From Pseudonocardiales bacterium (lineage in GTDB: Bacteria > Actinomycetota > Actinomycetes > Mycobacteriales > Pseudonocardiaceae), in NCBI GenBank assembly GCA_019247305.1, contig JAFAPC010000134.1, positions 62,001-126,000 of the forward strand: 64,000 bases of DNA. Direction: 5' to 3'. Below the pieces are notes generated by a model, which was not told the origin of the DNA, did not search any database, and saw only the letters and a list, made by a program, of their open reading frames with translations. Positions 54,972 to 63,769 of this stretch are shown piece by piece (the first letter of the stretch is position 1; every line of letters starts with the position of its first letter). Position numbers and translations under genes: made by a program.

Positions 54972-55996
54972 CACTCCACGCCGCCCGACTGACCGATCTT
55001 GATCATGCGTTGCACCGCGCCTCGGGCCCGCTGCGCGATGTCGGTCGGGACGGTGACTTCCTCGACGCCCTCGCGCAGGGCGCGCAGCAGGGCCGCCGGA
55101 GTGATCATTTTCATGTATCGGCAGGATGCCCGGTCGTTCACCGCGCGGAACTCGACCCCGGGAGCCGCGCGCCGCAGCTGGTGCAGCATGCCAACCTCGG
55201 TGGCCACCAGCACTTCGCGGGCCCCGGTCGCTCGGGCGGCAGTCGCTCGGGCGGCAGCGAGCATGCCGCCGGTGGACAGGATCCGCACCCGGTCGGCGGG
55301 CACCGCGCCCTCGCCGGCCAGGTACAGGGCACTGGTCGCGCAGCCGCATTCGGGGTGGATGTAGAGCTCGGCCTCGGGGGCGGCGGCGGCCTGCGCGGCC
55401 AGCTGGGAGCCGTTGATTCCGGCGTGCACATGGCACTCCCCCGCCCAGACGTGCAGATTTGCCCGGCCAGTGGCCCGCCGCACGTGCGCGCCGAGGAACT
55501 GATCAGGCAGGAACAGCACTTCCTGCTCCGGCGGGATCGAGTTGACCACCTCGATAGCGTTGGAGGAGGTGCAGCAGATGTCGGTCTCGGCCTTTACCTC
55601 AGCGGTGGTATTCACATAGGAGACCACCGCGGCCCCCGGGTACTCGGCCTTCCAGGCCCGCAGCTGCTCGGCGTCGATGGAATCAGCCAGCGAGCAGCCC
55701 GCCCGCGCGTCCGGGATGAGTACCGTCTTGTCTGGTGCGAGAATCTTCGCCGTCTCGGCCATAAAGTGCACGCCGCAGAAGACGATGGTGCGCGCCGCAC
55801 AGTCTGCGGCAATACGGGACAGCGCCAGCGAGTCTCCGACGTGGTCGGCGATGTCCTGAATCTCGGGCACCTGGTAGTTGTGCGCGAGCAGGATGGCGTC
55901 GCGCTGCCGGGCGAGCTCGCGCACCTCCTGACGCCAAGCCCGATCCGGCTCCGGGTGGCTGGCATGGGCTCCCTGCGACGCGGCGGTAGCGGCCAT
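54971..55996 (-). CDS. nadA: Quinolinate synthase (4Fe-4S)
   Basis: 341 residues from an ATG with AAGGAGGGG upstream. It has [50 protein letters not shown] and the Cys ligands for the iron-sulfur cluster. It condenses iminoaspartate with dihydroxyacetone phosphate to quinolinate. It starts the NAD operon; its leader would contain the 60-bp palindrome at 56016 if transcription begins at the NrtR-proximal control region. Confidence 0.96.
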   Translation of the reverse strand: MAATAASQGAHASHPEPDRAWRQEVRELARQRDAILLAHNYQVPEIQDIADHVGDSLALSRIAADCAARTIVFCGVHFMAETAKILAPDKTVLIPDARAGCSLADSIDAEQLRAWKAEYPGAAVVSYVNTTAEVKAETDICCTSSNAIEVVNSIPPEQEVLFLPDQFLGAHVRRATGRANLHVWAGECHVHAGINGSQLAAQAAAAPEAELYIHPECGCATSALYLAGEGAVPADRVRILSTGGMLAAARATAARATGAREVLVATEVGMLHQLRRAAPGVEFRAVNDRASCRYMKMITPAALLRALREGVEEVTVPTDIAQRARGAVQRMIKIGQSGGVE

Positions 55997-56015
55997 CTCC
56001 CCTCCTTCGCCAGCA

Positions 56016-56075
56016 TTGGCGGTTCTTCAAGGCCGGCCAACCCCCGGGGGTTGGCCGGCCTTGAAGAACCGCCAA
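56016..56075. repeat. 60-bp perfect palindrome without spacer
   Basis: Thirty bases (starting TTGGCGGTTCTTCAAGGCCG) are followed directly by their exact reverse complement, centred on CCCCCGGGGG. It is located in the nadA/nrtR divergent region, with one end 7 bases from the nadA ribosome site. Such a sequence can form a cruciform in DNA or a long hairpin in RNA. Confidence 0.9.
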
Positions 56076-56091
56076 CTCCGCCTCCGCCCTA

Positions 56092-56124
56092 GTTTTCGCC
56101 TTATAGTCGAAAACATGAATGATA
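56092..56124. promoter_or_regulatory. nrtR promoter and operator candidate
   Basis: TATAGT at 56102 is a -10 box 7 bases before the nrtR ATG, giving a leaderless transcript. An inverted repeat GTTTTCG (56092) with CGAAAAC (56108) surrounds it; a second weak symmetry TTATAGTC to GAATGATAA lies at 56101-56123. NrtR regulators bind such sites between nad genes. The AT-rich patch stands out in the GC-rich region. Confidence 0.5.
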
Positions 56125-56867
56125 ACAGTGTCGGGCTCGCGATGCACGAAGTTCTCGCCGCAGTCCTGCAGGTCCGGGACGGGCAGCTGCAGGTGCTGCT
56201 GTGGCAACGCGGTATGGAGCCCGACGTCGGGCGCTGGGCGTTGCCGGGTGGGCGCCTGCGCCCCTACGAGGACGTGCAGGCCTCAGTGCTGCGTCAGCTC
56301 GCCGAGAAGGTGGACGTCCGCGAGGTGGCGCACGTGGAGCAGCTGGAGGTGTTCAGCGCGCCGGACCGGATGCCGCAGCAACGCACCGTGGCCACCGCGT
56401 TCCTCGGGCTGGTGCCCTGCGTGGCCGATCCCGTGCTGCCGCTCGACACGGCATGGCACCCGGTGGTGGCGACGCTGGGCGGTGCCCCGCGCACGGCCTT
56501 TGACCACGGCCTGATCGTGCGCCGGGCCTGGGACCGGCTGCGCGCCAAGCTCTCCTACACCAACCTGGGGTTTGCCTTGGCGCCCTCGGAGTTCACCGTC
56601 TCGGCGTTGCGTGAGCTCTACTCCGCCGCGCTGGGCCACCGGGTGTCGGCGACCAACCTGCAGCGAGTGCTGACCCGCCGCGGAGTGTTGATCCCCACTG
56701 GTGGCACCGCCGTACCCGGACCTTCCGGCGGCCGGCCCGCGGCGCTGTACCGCTTCGCGGAGCGCGGCATGCGGGTGACCGACCCGTTCGCCGTGCTGCG
56801 GCCACCAGAACCTCGGCCGGCACCGGACGAACCGGCTCAGGAAGCGAGTCCGCACCCGGCGTCGTAA
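56115..56867 (+). CDS. nrtR: NrtR-type NUDIX transcriptional regulator of NAD synthesis
   Basis: 250 residues. The N-terminal Nudix domain (AAVLQVRDGQLQVLLWQRG, GRWALPGGRLRPYED) has a degenerate Nudix box: the REUxEE part reads RQLAEK, so hydrolysis is unlikely. The C-terminal winged helix is FTVSALRELYSAALGHRVSA, TNLQRVLTRRG. NrtR senses ADP-ribose and represses NAD biosynthesis genes. It is divergent from nadABC, which makes that operon its likely target. There is no ribosome site, consistent with leaderless translation. Confidence 0.9.
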   Translation: MNDNSVGLAMHEVLAAVLQVRDGQLQVLLWQRGMEPDVGRWALPGGRLRPYEDVQASVLRQLAEKVDVREVAHVEQLEVFSAPDRMPQQRTVATAFLGLVPCVADPVLPLDTAWHPVVATLGGAPRTAFDHGLIVRRAWDRLRAKLSYTNLGFALAPSEFTVSALRELYSAALGHRVSATNLQRVLTRRGVLIPTGGTAVPGPSGGRPAALYRFAERGMRVTDPFAVLRPPEPRPAPDEPAQEASPHPAS

Positions 56868-56876
56868 CGTTGAGCC

Positions 56877-57545
56877 GTGGCCGAGACCGTCCCGTTGTTC
56901 CCGCTGGGCACTGTGCTGCTCCCGGGTACCTTGCTTCCGTTGCACATCTTTGAGCCCCGTTACCGCCGGTTGACGGTCGATCTCGTAACCGGCGCCGTAC
57001 CCGGCCGCAGTTTCGGGGTGATCGCGCTTAAGCAGGGTCTGGGCGCGCGAGAGCAGACGTACGAGATCGGATGCACCGCCGTGCTCCTGGAGGCCCGCAG
57101 ACTTCCCGAAGGCCGCTTCAACATCATCACCCGTGGCGAGAAGCGGTTCCGGCTGCTCGATACCGACGACACCTCGGCGCCCTACCTGCTTGGGCGCGTC
57201 GAGTGGGTGCCCGATGACGACCCGCCCGCGGAGCGCTCAGCGCTGCTGCCGATGCTGGCCCGCGCCGCCCGGGACGCACACCGGGAGTACTGCCGGGCAG
57301 CGTGGCCGCATGGGGAGCGGGAAGAGCCCCGAGAGGAGGTTGACGTCGCAGCACTGGCGCACCTGCTCGCCGAGGACTGCCTGCTGCCGCTGGAGGACCA
57401 GCAAGCCTTGCTCGAGGAATGCGACCCGGTGGACCGGTTACGTCTGGTGCGCACCTTGCTGGTGCGGGAGACGGCATTCCTGCGGACGCTGCGGGCGGTA
57501 CCGGTGGGGCTGGAGCAGTTTGCCGTGCCAGCCAGCCGTAACTGA
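56877..57545 (+). CDS. LON substrate-binding-domain protein
   Basis: 222 residues from a GTG 9 bases after nrtR. It begins VPLFPLGTVLLPGTLLPLHI, then FEPRYRRLTVDLVTG and RFNIITRGEKRFRLLD, the Lon N-terminal (PUA-like) domain without an ATPase. Such stand-alone proteins are widespread; roles in protein quality control or redox are suggested but not shown. It is probably co-transcribed with nrtR. Confidence 0.87.
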   Translation: MAETVPLFPLGTVLLPGTLLPLHIFEPRYRRLTVDLVTGAVPGRSFGVIALKQGLGAREQTYEIGCTAVLLEARRLPEGRFNIITRGEKRFRLLDTDDTSAPYLLGRVEWVPDDDPPAERSALLPMLARAARDAHREYCRAAWPHGEREEPREEVDVAALAHLLAEDCLLPLEDQQALLEECDPVDRLRLVRTLLVRETAFLRTLRAVPVGLEQFAVPASRN

Positions 57546-57556
57546 GCTCGGGCTCA

Positions 57557-58114
57557 TTAGGTCAGGTCGTCGGTGCCGTTCCAGGCGGTCGCGATGCAGT
57601 AGGCGACCGCGACCCCAAAGGGCTGGGTGATGATTACCCAAGCCGACTCCAGGACCGGCGGACGCGGGAAGGGCGCGCCGGTGCTCGCCAGATCGGGATA
57701 ACGGGCGGCGACTAGCCACAACCCGGTACGCATCGCGAGCCACCCCGCGATCAGCGAGCCGAGCACTGCGGCGAGGAGCACCAGGGGGCCACGCCGGCGC
57801 CGAAGCATCCAGAGCGCCGCCCCCGTGAGGATTCCGGTCGCCAGCCCGAGCAGCAGGAAGGTCGCCATATCGTCGAAGCGGTGCTCGTCCTGCCCGACGA
57901 GGGGCACCACTGCCCCTGGCGTAGCGGCATGGGCGGAGCGCACGACGATCTCGGCCGGGGCGAGCCAGGCCCACAAAGCGCCCAGCGGCAGGCCCAGCAC
58001 CGCCACCGCGCCCAGCACACCCACCGTCGGCCCCATGTCGGCCCGGACGACCGGAGCACGCCGCGCCGGTACTGGTTCGGGAGCCTGCTGAACGTCCACC
58101 GGCACCGCACTCAT
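57557..58114 (-). CDS. DUF2567-type membrane protein
   Basis: 185 residues from the ATG at 58114 with GAGGAG upstream. Four membrane spans are visible (VLGAVAVLGLPLGALWAWL, MATFLLLGLATGILTGAALW, LVLLAAVLGSLIAGWLAM, VIITQPFGVAVAYCIATAW). The family occurs in actinobacteria with unknown role. It is convergent with the LON-domain gene. Confidence 0.7.
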   Translation of the reverse strand: MSAVPVDVQQAPEPVPARRAPVVRADMGPTVGVLGAVAVLGLPLGALWAWLAPAEIVVRSAHAATPGAVVPLVGQDEHRFDDMATFLLLGLATGILTGAALWMLRRRRGPLVLLAAVLGSLIAGWLAMRTGLWLVAARYPDLASTGAPFPRPPVLESAWVIITQPFGVAVAYCIATAWNGTDDLT

Positions 58115-58311
58115 CCCCGGCTGCTCCTCTCGACGGCGGTGCTCCCCCGCCAGTCTGCCGCACCGGTGCGCTGGGCTCAGGCGCCGTGCTCCTCGTCCAT
58201 CGATCGATCTCGATGCGATCCGTGACGGAACCCTTGGACGTTGCAGCGGGTGCAAGCAATCGCCTCATCGTGTGATTGCGTCAGCGCCTTTGCTCGTGCA
58301 TAGTGCACGCC

Positions 58312-59160
58312 ATGTCTGGTAACCCGCATACGTCGGTCCGGTCGCGCCAAGTCGCCGCCGAACTCCGCACTCTACGCGAACAGGCCGGCCTGTCCGGCGC
58401 CGAAGTAGCCAAGCTGCTGGGCATGTCGCCCAGCAAGATCAGCCGACTGGAGACCGGGATCACCGGCCTGCAGATCGAGGACGTCGCCGCCCTGCTGGGC
58501 CTGTACAAAGTGCCCGCCGCCACCCGCGATGAGCTGCTCGACCAGGTGCGCCGCGCCGAGGAACGCGGCTGGTGGACCCGCCAACCAGGGTTGCCCAAGC
58601 TGTGGCGCACGCTGATTGACTTCGAGGCCAAGGCCTCCCGGGTGCAGAACTACGAGGCCCTGGTCGTGCCTGGGCTACTGCAGACCCCGGAGTACGCCCG
58701 GGCGATCATCCAGGGCATCGCCCCCACCGTGTCCGAGTCTGAGCTGAACTCCCTGGTGGCGGCCCGGATGGCGCGCCAGACGCTGCTGACCCGGGCCAGC
58801 GCGCCGCAGTTCTTCGCGGTGGTCGATGAAGGGGCGCTGCGCCGCCCGATCGGCGAGCCCGGGGTGATGCACCGGCAGCTGCAGCACCTGCTGGTCGTAG
58901 CCGAGCAACCGCACGTGACGCTGCGGGTGGTACCGGTGGCCGCTGGCGCCCAGGCCGGGCTGCGCGGGTCGTTCGTCATCCTGGAGTTCGCCGAGGAACC
59001 CGCGCTGGTCTACATGGAGAACCACGGTACCGAGATGTTCCTGGAGGAAGAGGCCGATGTGGCCGCCTACCGGGTGGCGCTGGGGAATATACTTCAGGCA
59101 GCCCTTGCACCCGCTGCAACGACCGAGCTGATCGCCCAGATCGTCACCGAGCTTGGCTGA
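58312..59160 (+). CDS. XRE/DUF5753 regulator, WhiJ-like
   Basis: 282 residues. Helix-turn-helix AAELRTLREQAGLSGAEVAK, LLGMSPSKISRLETGITG; DUF5753 VVPGLLQTPEYARAI, ARMARQTLLTR, VVDEGALRRPIG and VYMENHGTEMFLEE. The ATG follows the promoter-like TATAGTGCA-free region closely; no strong ribosome site is visible. It is followed after 45 bases by its DUF397 partner, forming the third WhiJ-like set of the window. Confidence 0.9.
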   Translation: MSGNPHTSVRSRQVAAELRTLREQAGLSGAEVAKLLGMSPSKISRLETGITGLQIEDVAALLGLYKVPAATRDELLDQVRRAEERGWWTRQPGLPKLWRTLIDFEAKASRVQNYEALVVPGLLQTPEYARAIIQGIAPTVSESELNSLVAARMARQTLLTRASAPQFFAVVDEGALRRPIGEPGVMHRQLQHLLVVAEQPHVTLRVVPVAAGAQAGLRGSFVILEFAEEPALVYMENHGTEMFLEEEADVAAYRVALGNILQAALAPAATTELIAQIVTELG

Positions 59161-59205
59161 CCCGACGGGTCGCATCGGCTGCACGAGCATGGGAAAGGAG
59201 CCGGG

Positions 59206-59406
59206 ATGCGTGCGCTCGACCTGAGCGGCGCCCGGTGGCGAAAGAGCAGCTACAGCACCGACAAAGCGAACTGCGTCGAGGTGGCCGTCGTTGGCCGGGT
59301 GGTCGCGCTGCGCGACTCCAAGCACCCGGCCGGCGGCGCCGTGATCGTCACGCCCCGGGCGTGGGGCGCCTTCACCGCTGCCGTGCGCACCGGCCAACTC
59401 GGCTGA
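59206..59406 (+). CDS. DUF397 protein
   Basis: 66 residues with full DUF397 pattern: WRKSSYSTDKANCVEVAVVG, VALRDSKHPAGGAVIVTPRA, WGAFTAAVRTGQLG. GGAAAGGAG precedes the ATG. It is the partner of the DUF5753 regulator just upstream. A broken DUF397 copy lies 440 bases downstream. Confidence 0.9.
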   Translation: MRALDLSGARWRKSSYSTDKANCVEVAVVGRVVALRDSKHPAGGAVIVTPRAWGAFTAAVRTGQLG

Positions 59407-59475
59407 GCCGGGAGCGCATCCCCTTCGGCGAGGCCACCACCAGCCTCTCCGGCACGGCGTCCTACGATCGCCCCC

Positions 59476-59805
59476 GTGCCCCCTGCCGACGACATCGAAA
59501 CCCGCCTGGCCACCGTTGAGCGCGACGTCGTCGAGCTACGCGAACAGCTCGCCGTCACCCGCTCCGACGCCGCCGCATCCCGCATGCTCGCCGCCGGCGC
59601 CGACCACGACGTCTCCGAGGTCCGCGCTGAGCTGCGCGCCCACACCCAATCCCTCAACGCCCTCCGCGAAACCCAACTCGAACAAAGCCGAAAAATCGAC
59701 GAGCAAGGCCGGGAGATGCGTGAGGGCTTCGCTAAATTGGCCACCGGCATGGCACAGATTACCGCACTGCTCACGAACCACAGCGGATCAGCGGAGCCCA
59801 CGTAG
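59476..59805 (+). CDS. Small coiled-coil protein, copy 1
   Basis: 109 residues. Heptad pattern throughout (TRLATVERDVVELREQLAVT, VSEVRAELRAHTQSLNALRE, KIDEQGREMREGFAKLATGM), so one long coiled coil with likely oligomerisation. TACGAT, a -10 box, lies 8 bases before the GTG start, with no ribosome site: leaderless. A paralog at 62251 is nearly identical apart from one heptad. Function unknown; such proteins often follow WhiJ-like pairs. Confidence 0.7.
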   Translation: MPPADDIETRLATVERDVVELREQLAVTRSDAAASRMLAAGADHDVSEVRAELRAHTQSLNALRETQLEQSRKIDEQGREMREGFAKLATGMAQITALLTNHSGSAEPT

Positions 59806-59849
59806 GAGATGACACCAGCAAACCGTGGGCGTGCCGGATAGGGAGAGCA

Positions 59850-59972
59850 GTCGCCGGCACCGGCCCGGTAATCGCGCTGGATGACTCCAAGAACCCAGTC
59901 GACAGTGTGTTGACCGCCTCCCATGCCTGGACCGCCTTCGCCGCCACCCTGCACACCCGCGAATTCCGCTGA
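59850..59972 (+). pseudogene. DUF397 remnant
   Basis: Forty codons read VAGTGPVIALDDSKNPVDSV, LTASHAWTAFAATLHTREFR, then stop: the C-terminal two thirds of a DUF397 protein. The N-terminal WRKSSYS part and the start are missing; the upstream frame does not resemble DUF397. It is therefore a truncated relic. Confidence 0.7.
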
Positions 59973-60004
59973 GCGACACCAGGAGCGTCTGAACGACGTC
60001 CCCC

Positions 60005-61664
60005 TCAGGCTGCCGAAGGAGGTGGCAAGCCGAGCCGTTCGCGCTCCTGGGCAAGGAGGCGATGCTCATCGATCATTGGGTCACTGGCCGACAGTGGCGA
60101 GTTAGCAAGATCGCTCTGGCGGGCGAGCTGGGCGAACAGTTCAGTCTTCAACCAGCCTAGTCCGACCAAGCGCTCATCGATGGAATCCTCGGCAATGAGC
60201 CGATGCACCACGACCCGCCTCGGCTGCCCCATCCGGTGCGCCCGCTTCACCGCCTGCCATTCGGTACTCGGTTTGTACTGGGGCTCCATCAGGACCACAA
60301 CGGACGCGCTCTGCAGGTTTAATCCGACACCGCCGACGTCGATCTGCAGGGCAAGCGCGGCGAATCCTTCGGCGTTGTCGAACTCGTTAATCCGGCGTTG
60401 CCGCTCACCTACCGACACGCTACCGGTGAGTTGGGCACAGCCGGAGCCGACAACGGCCGCCGCGCACTCCACCACCGGCCGAAAGTAGTTGAAGATCAGC
60501 AGCTTGCTGTTGTTGGCTCGGCTTTCGTCGACTATCTCTGACAACCGCTGCATTTTCGCCGAGTGGACTCCATCAGCTACACTCAGCGCTGATCGCGCGG
60601 CCATCAGGTTGTTGCTAGCGATCGCTTCGACGTAAGCGTTCCGTTCTGGACTGCCGACCTGGATCGGCGAGTGACGCCAGCGGGATCATCTCGTCGGTAC
60701 GGTTCTCCAGCGGAGTGCCGCTCATCAGCAACGCGCGGTGCACGCGGCGGACAAGCGTGCCGGTGGTTTTCGTTCACTGCGCCTTCGGGTTCTTGACGAA
60801 GTGGGCCTCGTCGGCCACCACGAATCCGATCTCCGGCAGCCCGCGGCCGACGACGAGGGCGAATTTGGCCCCAGACACCTGGTAGGCACGCAGTGTCCGG
60901 TCAACCAGTTGGCGGTCCAGGCAAGCGCCCTCGATCTTCTGCACCAGCTCGTCAGAAAGCGTAGTTCGCACCGCTTTCCCGCGTAGTCCGGCCTGATCCT
61001 CGGCACTGCCGTACTCGGCGATGAACTCATCCAGGACCGCCATCAGATTGGCGCTGGACGCCCGTCAATCGGAGACCACCTCGGCATCCGTCTGGGGGAC
61101 CTGCATAAGCCGTGCCGCGTCGGATATCCCACGTCGGAGCTGGTCGATCGTGTTCGTGATCTGACCGTCGGACAGGCCTGTTATCGCCGCTCGGTAATTT
61201 TCGCGCACGGCTCTACGTTTTGCCCGACCACTGAATAACCAGTTCAGCCATCGGGTGGCCCGCGCAACGGTATTGAGCAGTTCGACGAGTTGGCGCAGAG
61301 CCTCAAGGTGCGGGACGCCGAGTAGCGTGCCCATGGTTGTGAACAGACGCAGAGCCCGGACAAAGTCGATGTCAGACGGAAACCAGTTGCTTGGATCAGG
61401 GGACGGACAAAAGTCGCTCGGCTGGATTCGTGCAATATTTGACGCAAGCTGGAGTAGTTGCGTTGTCGAGGACTCACCAATACCCGGAATACGGAGCAAA
61501 TCGGTCTGCCCGAGCCGATGTACGTCCGCTGCGGTGCCGATACTGCCGTCGCGCAGTGCTCGCAACCGGATGTTGGAGTCCCGCGCCGCGAGCTCATCCA
61601 CGGTCACCCCAGCAAGGCGCGCGGCCACCGCCTCCTTACTCCGAGCTGTCCGGGCTCGCCGCAC
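60005..61664 (-). pseudogene. Degraded SNF2-family helicase gene
   Basis: From upstream to downstream on the minus strand: helical region with HhH motif LLRIPGIGESSTTQLLQLAS, then LVDRTLRAYQVSGAKFALVV, VVADEAHFVKNP (motif II), a stop, another frame with ALLMSGTPLENRTDEMIPL (motif III), and a separate frame with the helicase C domain (LLIFNYFRPVVEC, LQIDVGGVGLNLQSASVVVL, QAVKRAHRMGQPRRVVVHRL). The segment with Walker A between LRAYQ and DEAH is deleted, and at least two frame lesions occur. The product cannot be a working ATPase. Confidence 0.85.
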
Positions 61665-61710
61665 AGCATTGACGCTGGCACGACGCAGACTAGAAGCGTC
61701 ACGAGCACTT

Positions 61711-62250
61711 GTTCAAGCTGCTTGAGCTATCGCTTGGCCCAGCGATGCGCGCCTGACCGCTCAAAGATCAGTTCTGCGTCATCAACCCCCGATGGCCCGG
61801 ATGTGGACGACATCGCTCCCCCGGCAAGTGCGGTGGCCACGTTTCCGCCTCAGGATGGCACATGTTCCGCAGCGCCCAGCTCCCCGTTGTCAGCTACGGT
61901 GGAAATCTCGTCGATACTACGACGCCGCTGACCGCGACCTTCCGGCTGGATGACACACTGACGGTTACCACCCGGCGCCCGGCCACGGTGGCCGCAGGGC
62001 GAATCGCACTACCCAAGACACGCATCGTCGCCGGGCAAGCTGAACAATTACTCGCCGAGCACGCCGCCGAAGTCGAAGCTTGATGTCTTGGATCAGGCTA
62101 TGGTTCAAACCCCGGCTAGCTACGGTGGGCGGTACGCCGAGTGGGGGCCAAATTCAGGACAGATCACCGCCTGAAGCTGCTCACGAACTGCGGCCGTCCG
62201 CTGCGACGCCAACGCCAGCCGCTCCTGACGCGACGCCTAGGATCGCTCCC
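61711..62250. other. Gap between helicase remnant and coiled-coil copy 2
   Basis: Apart from the doubtful 73-residue frame I see no gene or strong structure. It is probably degraded DNA of the former helicase locus. Confidence 0.4.
61862..62083 (+). CDS. Small protein of unknown function, doubtful
   Basis: 73 residues (RSAQLPVVSYGGNLVDTTTP, TFRLDDTLTVTTRRPATVAA, RIVAGQAEQLLAEHAAEVEA). The beta-rich first part and charged tail could be a small domain or a fragment of a larger lost protein; no family recognised. No clear ribosome site. Confidence 0.35.
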   Translation: MFRSAQLPVVSYGGNLVDTTTPLTATFRLDDTLTVTTRRPATVAAGRIALPKTRIVAGQAEQLLAEHAAEVEA

Positions 62251-62604
62251 ATGCCACCTGCCGACGACTTCGAGACCCGCCTGGCCACCGTCGAGCGCAA
62301 TGTCGTCGAGCTACGCGAACAGCTTGCCGTCACCCGCTCCGACGCCGCCGCAGCCCGCATGCTCGCCGCCGGCGCCGACCACGACGTCTCCGAAGTCCGC
62401 GCCGAACTACGCGCCCACACCCAAGCCCTCAACGTCCTCCGCGAAACCCAACTCGAACAAGGCTGGAAAATCGACGAGCTGAGCCGACGGATTGACGAAC
62501 AGGGCCGAGAGATGCGCGAGGGCTTCGCTCAATTGGCCACCGGCATGGCACAGATCGCCGCACTGCTCACCAACTCCGGAGAGTCGGAAAGGCTGCCAGA
62601 CTAG
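62251..62604 (+). CDS. Small coiled-coil protein, copy 2
   Basis: 117 residues, near-identical to the protein at 59476 for its first 75 residues. After KIDE it has LSRRIDE, an insertion of exactly seven residues, then rejoins QGREMREGFAQLATGM. TAGGAT lies 6 bases before the ATG, as in copy 1, so the promoter and leaderless start were duplicated with the gene. The tail (NSGESERLPD) differs. Function unknown. Confidence 0.7.
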   Translation: MPPADDFETRLATVERNVVELREQLAVTRSDAAAARMLAAGADHDVSEVRAELRAHTQALNVLRETQLEQGWKIDELSRRIDEQGREMREGFAQLATGMAQIAALLTNSGESERLPD

Positions 62605-62693
62605 CCAGCTAGGACGACCGAGGATCGAGGGGCCCATCGTGTGGGCGTTCTTTCGACCCAACCCGCCTTTGTGGACTGCGTTAAACGAGGGTT

Positions 62694-62960
62694 CTAAGGA
62701 ATGCCGCGTGAACCCTCTCCGTGGGGCATCTGGGACAACCCCTGGAGGAGTTGCTGGACGGCGATGGGCACCGTGAAACCGGTAGGCCCGACGCTGACGC
62801 AGGACCAGCGGCCGTCGCTGACCACGGGCACGCCGGCTTTGGCCATGCTTTCCACGAGGTCGCCGGCGAGATAACTGTGGCGCGCGTCCCAGACGCGTTG
62901 CCGGTCAGTCTGGTCGAGGGTGGCCCACCACTGGTGAGCGAGTTGCAGGGCATTACTCAT
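62694..62960 (-). CDS. Small conserved-looking protein of unknown function
   Basis: 88 residues (ALQLAHQWWATLDQTDRQRV, WDARHSYLAGDLVESMAKAG, CVSVGPTGFTVPIAVQQLLQ), with AGGTGG upstream. The composition is that of a real soluble alpha protein; no family recognised. It is convergent with coiled-coil copy 2. Confidence 0.5.
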   Translation of the reverse strand: MSNALQLAHQWWATLDQTDRQRVWDARHSYLAGDLVESMAKAGVPVVSDGRWSCVSVGPTGFTVPIAVQQLLQGLSQMPHGEGSRGIP

Positions 62961-63085
62961 TGCAAGACCACCTCATGGATAGTCGTTGTTGCGCAGCACG
63001 ATTCATCGGGATACAGCCGGATCAGTGAGCGCCGTTGCCCGCAGGCCGATATCGGCCCGGTCTGTGGCTTCCCGCTAGGGTCGTC

Positions 63086-63481
63086 CTATCGGAGTGCGGG
63101 GTTGCCGCCAACGGTGGCGGTGGTGTCACAAAGTTGTCTCACAAGCTGACGCTGGGTGGCGACGAGCTCGTCGACGACCTGGCGCTGAGCCTCAAGCAAC
63201 TTCTCGAACGGGTCGTAGGCGAGAGCGACTATCGTCGCGCCCGCAGGGAAGTTCGGCGCTGTAGGGCCGAGCTTACGGGCCAGGTCAGCCCAGACCTGCA
63301 GCGATCTGAGTGAGGTGTCCTGCCCTTGGCGCACGAGCTGGGCCATCGAGTCCTGCGTCCGCTGGGAGCTCGTATCCGCAGTGCCGCAAGCCTGCTCGGT
63401 AGCAGGATCTACGACGGCGTCAACGGGGCGGAGGTCTCGCCCGTCGGTGATCCGTCGACTGTCTTTGATCTTAGTGGACAT
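63086..63481 (-). CDS. Amphipathic helical protein, phasin-like
   Basis: 131 residues from the ATG at 63481 with GGGAG upstream. The C-terminal 90 residues form long amphipathic helices (SMAQLVRQGQDTSLRSLQVW, ALAYDPFEKLLEAQRQVVDE, LVATQRQLVRQLCDT). Pattern and size resemble phasins, which coat polyester granules, but this is only a similarity of helix pattern. Unknown otherwise. Confidence 0.5.
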   Translation of the reverse strand: MSTKIKDSRRITDGRDLRPVDAVVDPATEQACGTADTSSQRTQDSMAQLVRQGQDTSLRSLQVWADLARKLGPTAPNFPAGATIVALAYDPFEKLLEAQRQVVDELVATQRQLVRQLCDTTATVGGNPALR

Positions 63482-63769
63482 GCTGCTGCTCCCGGGTCTC
63501 AGGGATGCTGGATATGCCGTCCACCTCCCACCGTGCCCACCGTCGGCGAGGCGCGCAACCACTGCCACGCTAAATCAAGGTAACGGTCTGATCGCCCGCC
63601 GGGCCGCAGAGACCTCGGCGCGCAGCGGTAAGCTGAAGCCGGACCGCCCCGGACGGGTATGTTGGATTAACGGAACTTCTGTGTTGCTTGAGCGCCCCAG
63701 GGCTAGGGCCCTAGGTTTAGGGCCACAGGGCTTGAGTGTCACAGTGCGGCGCGGACCAGGGAGGCTGCG
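63482..63769. other. Leader region of tatA
   Basis: The 288 bases between the divergent phasin-like gene and tatA contain a GC palindrome GGGCCC flanked by CTAG-type repeats (around 63702-63715). Promoters for both genes are expected here, but I cannot point to a convincing one. Confidence 0.35.
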
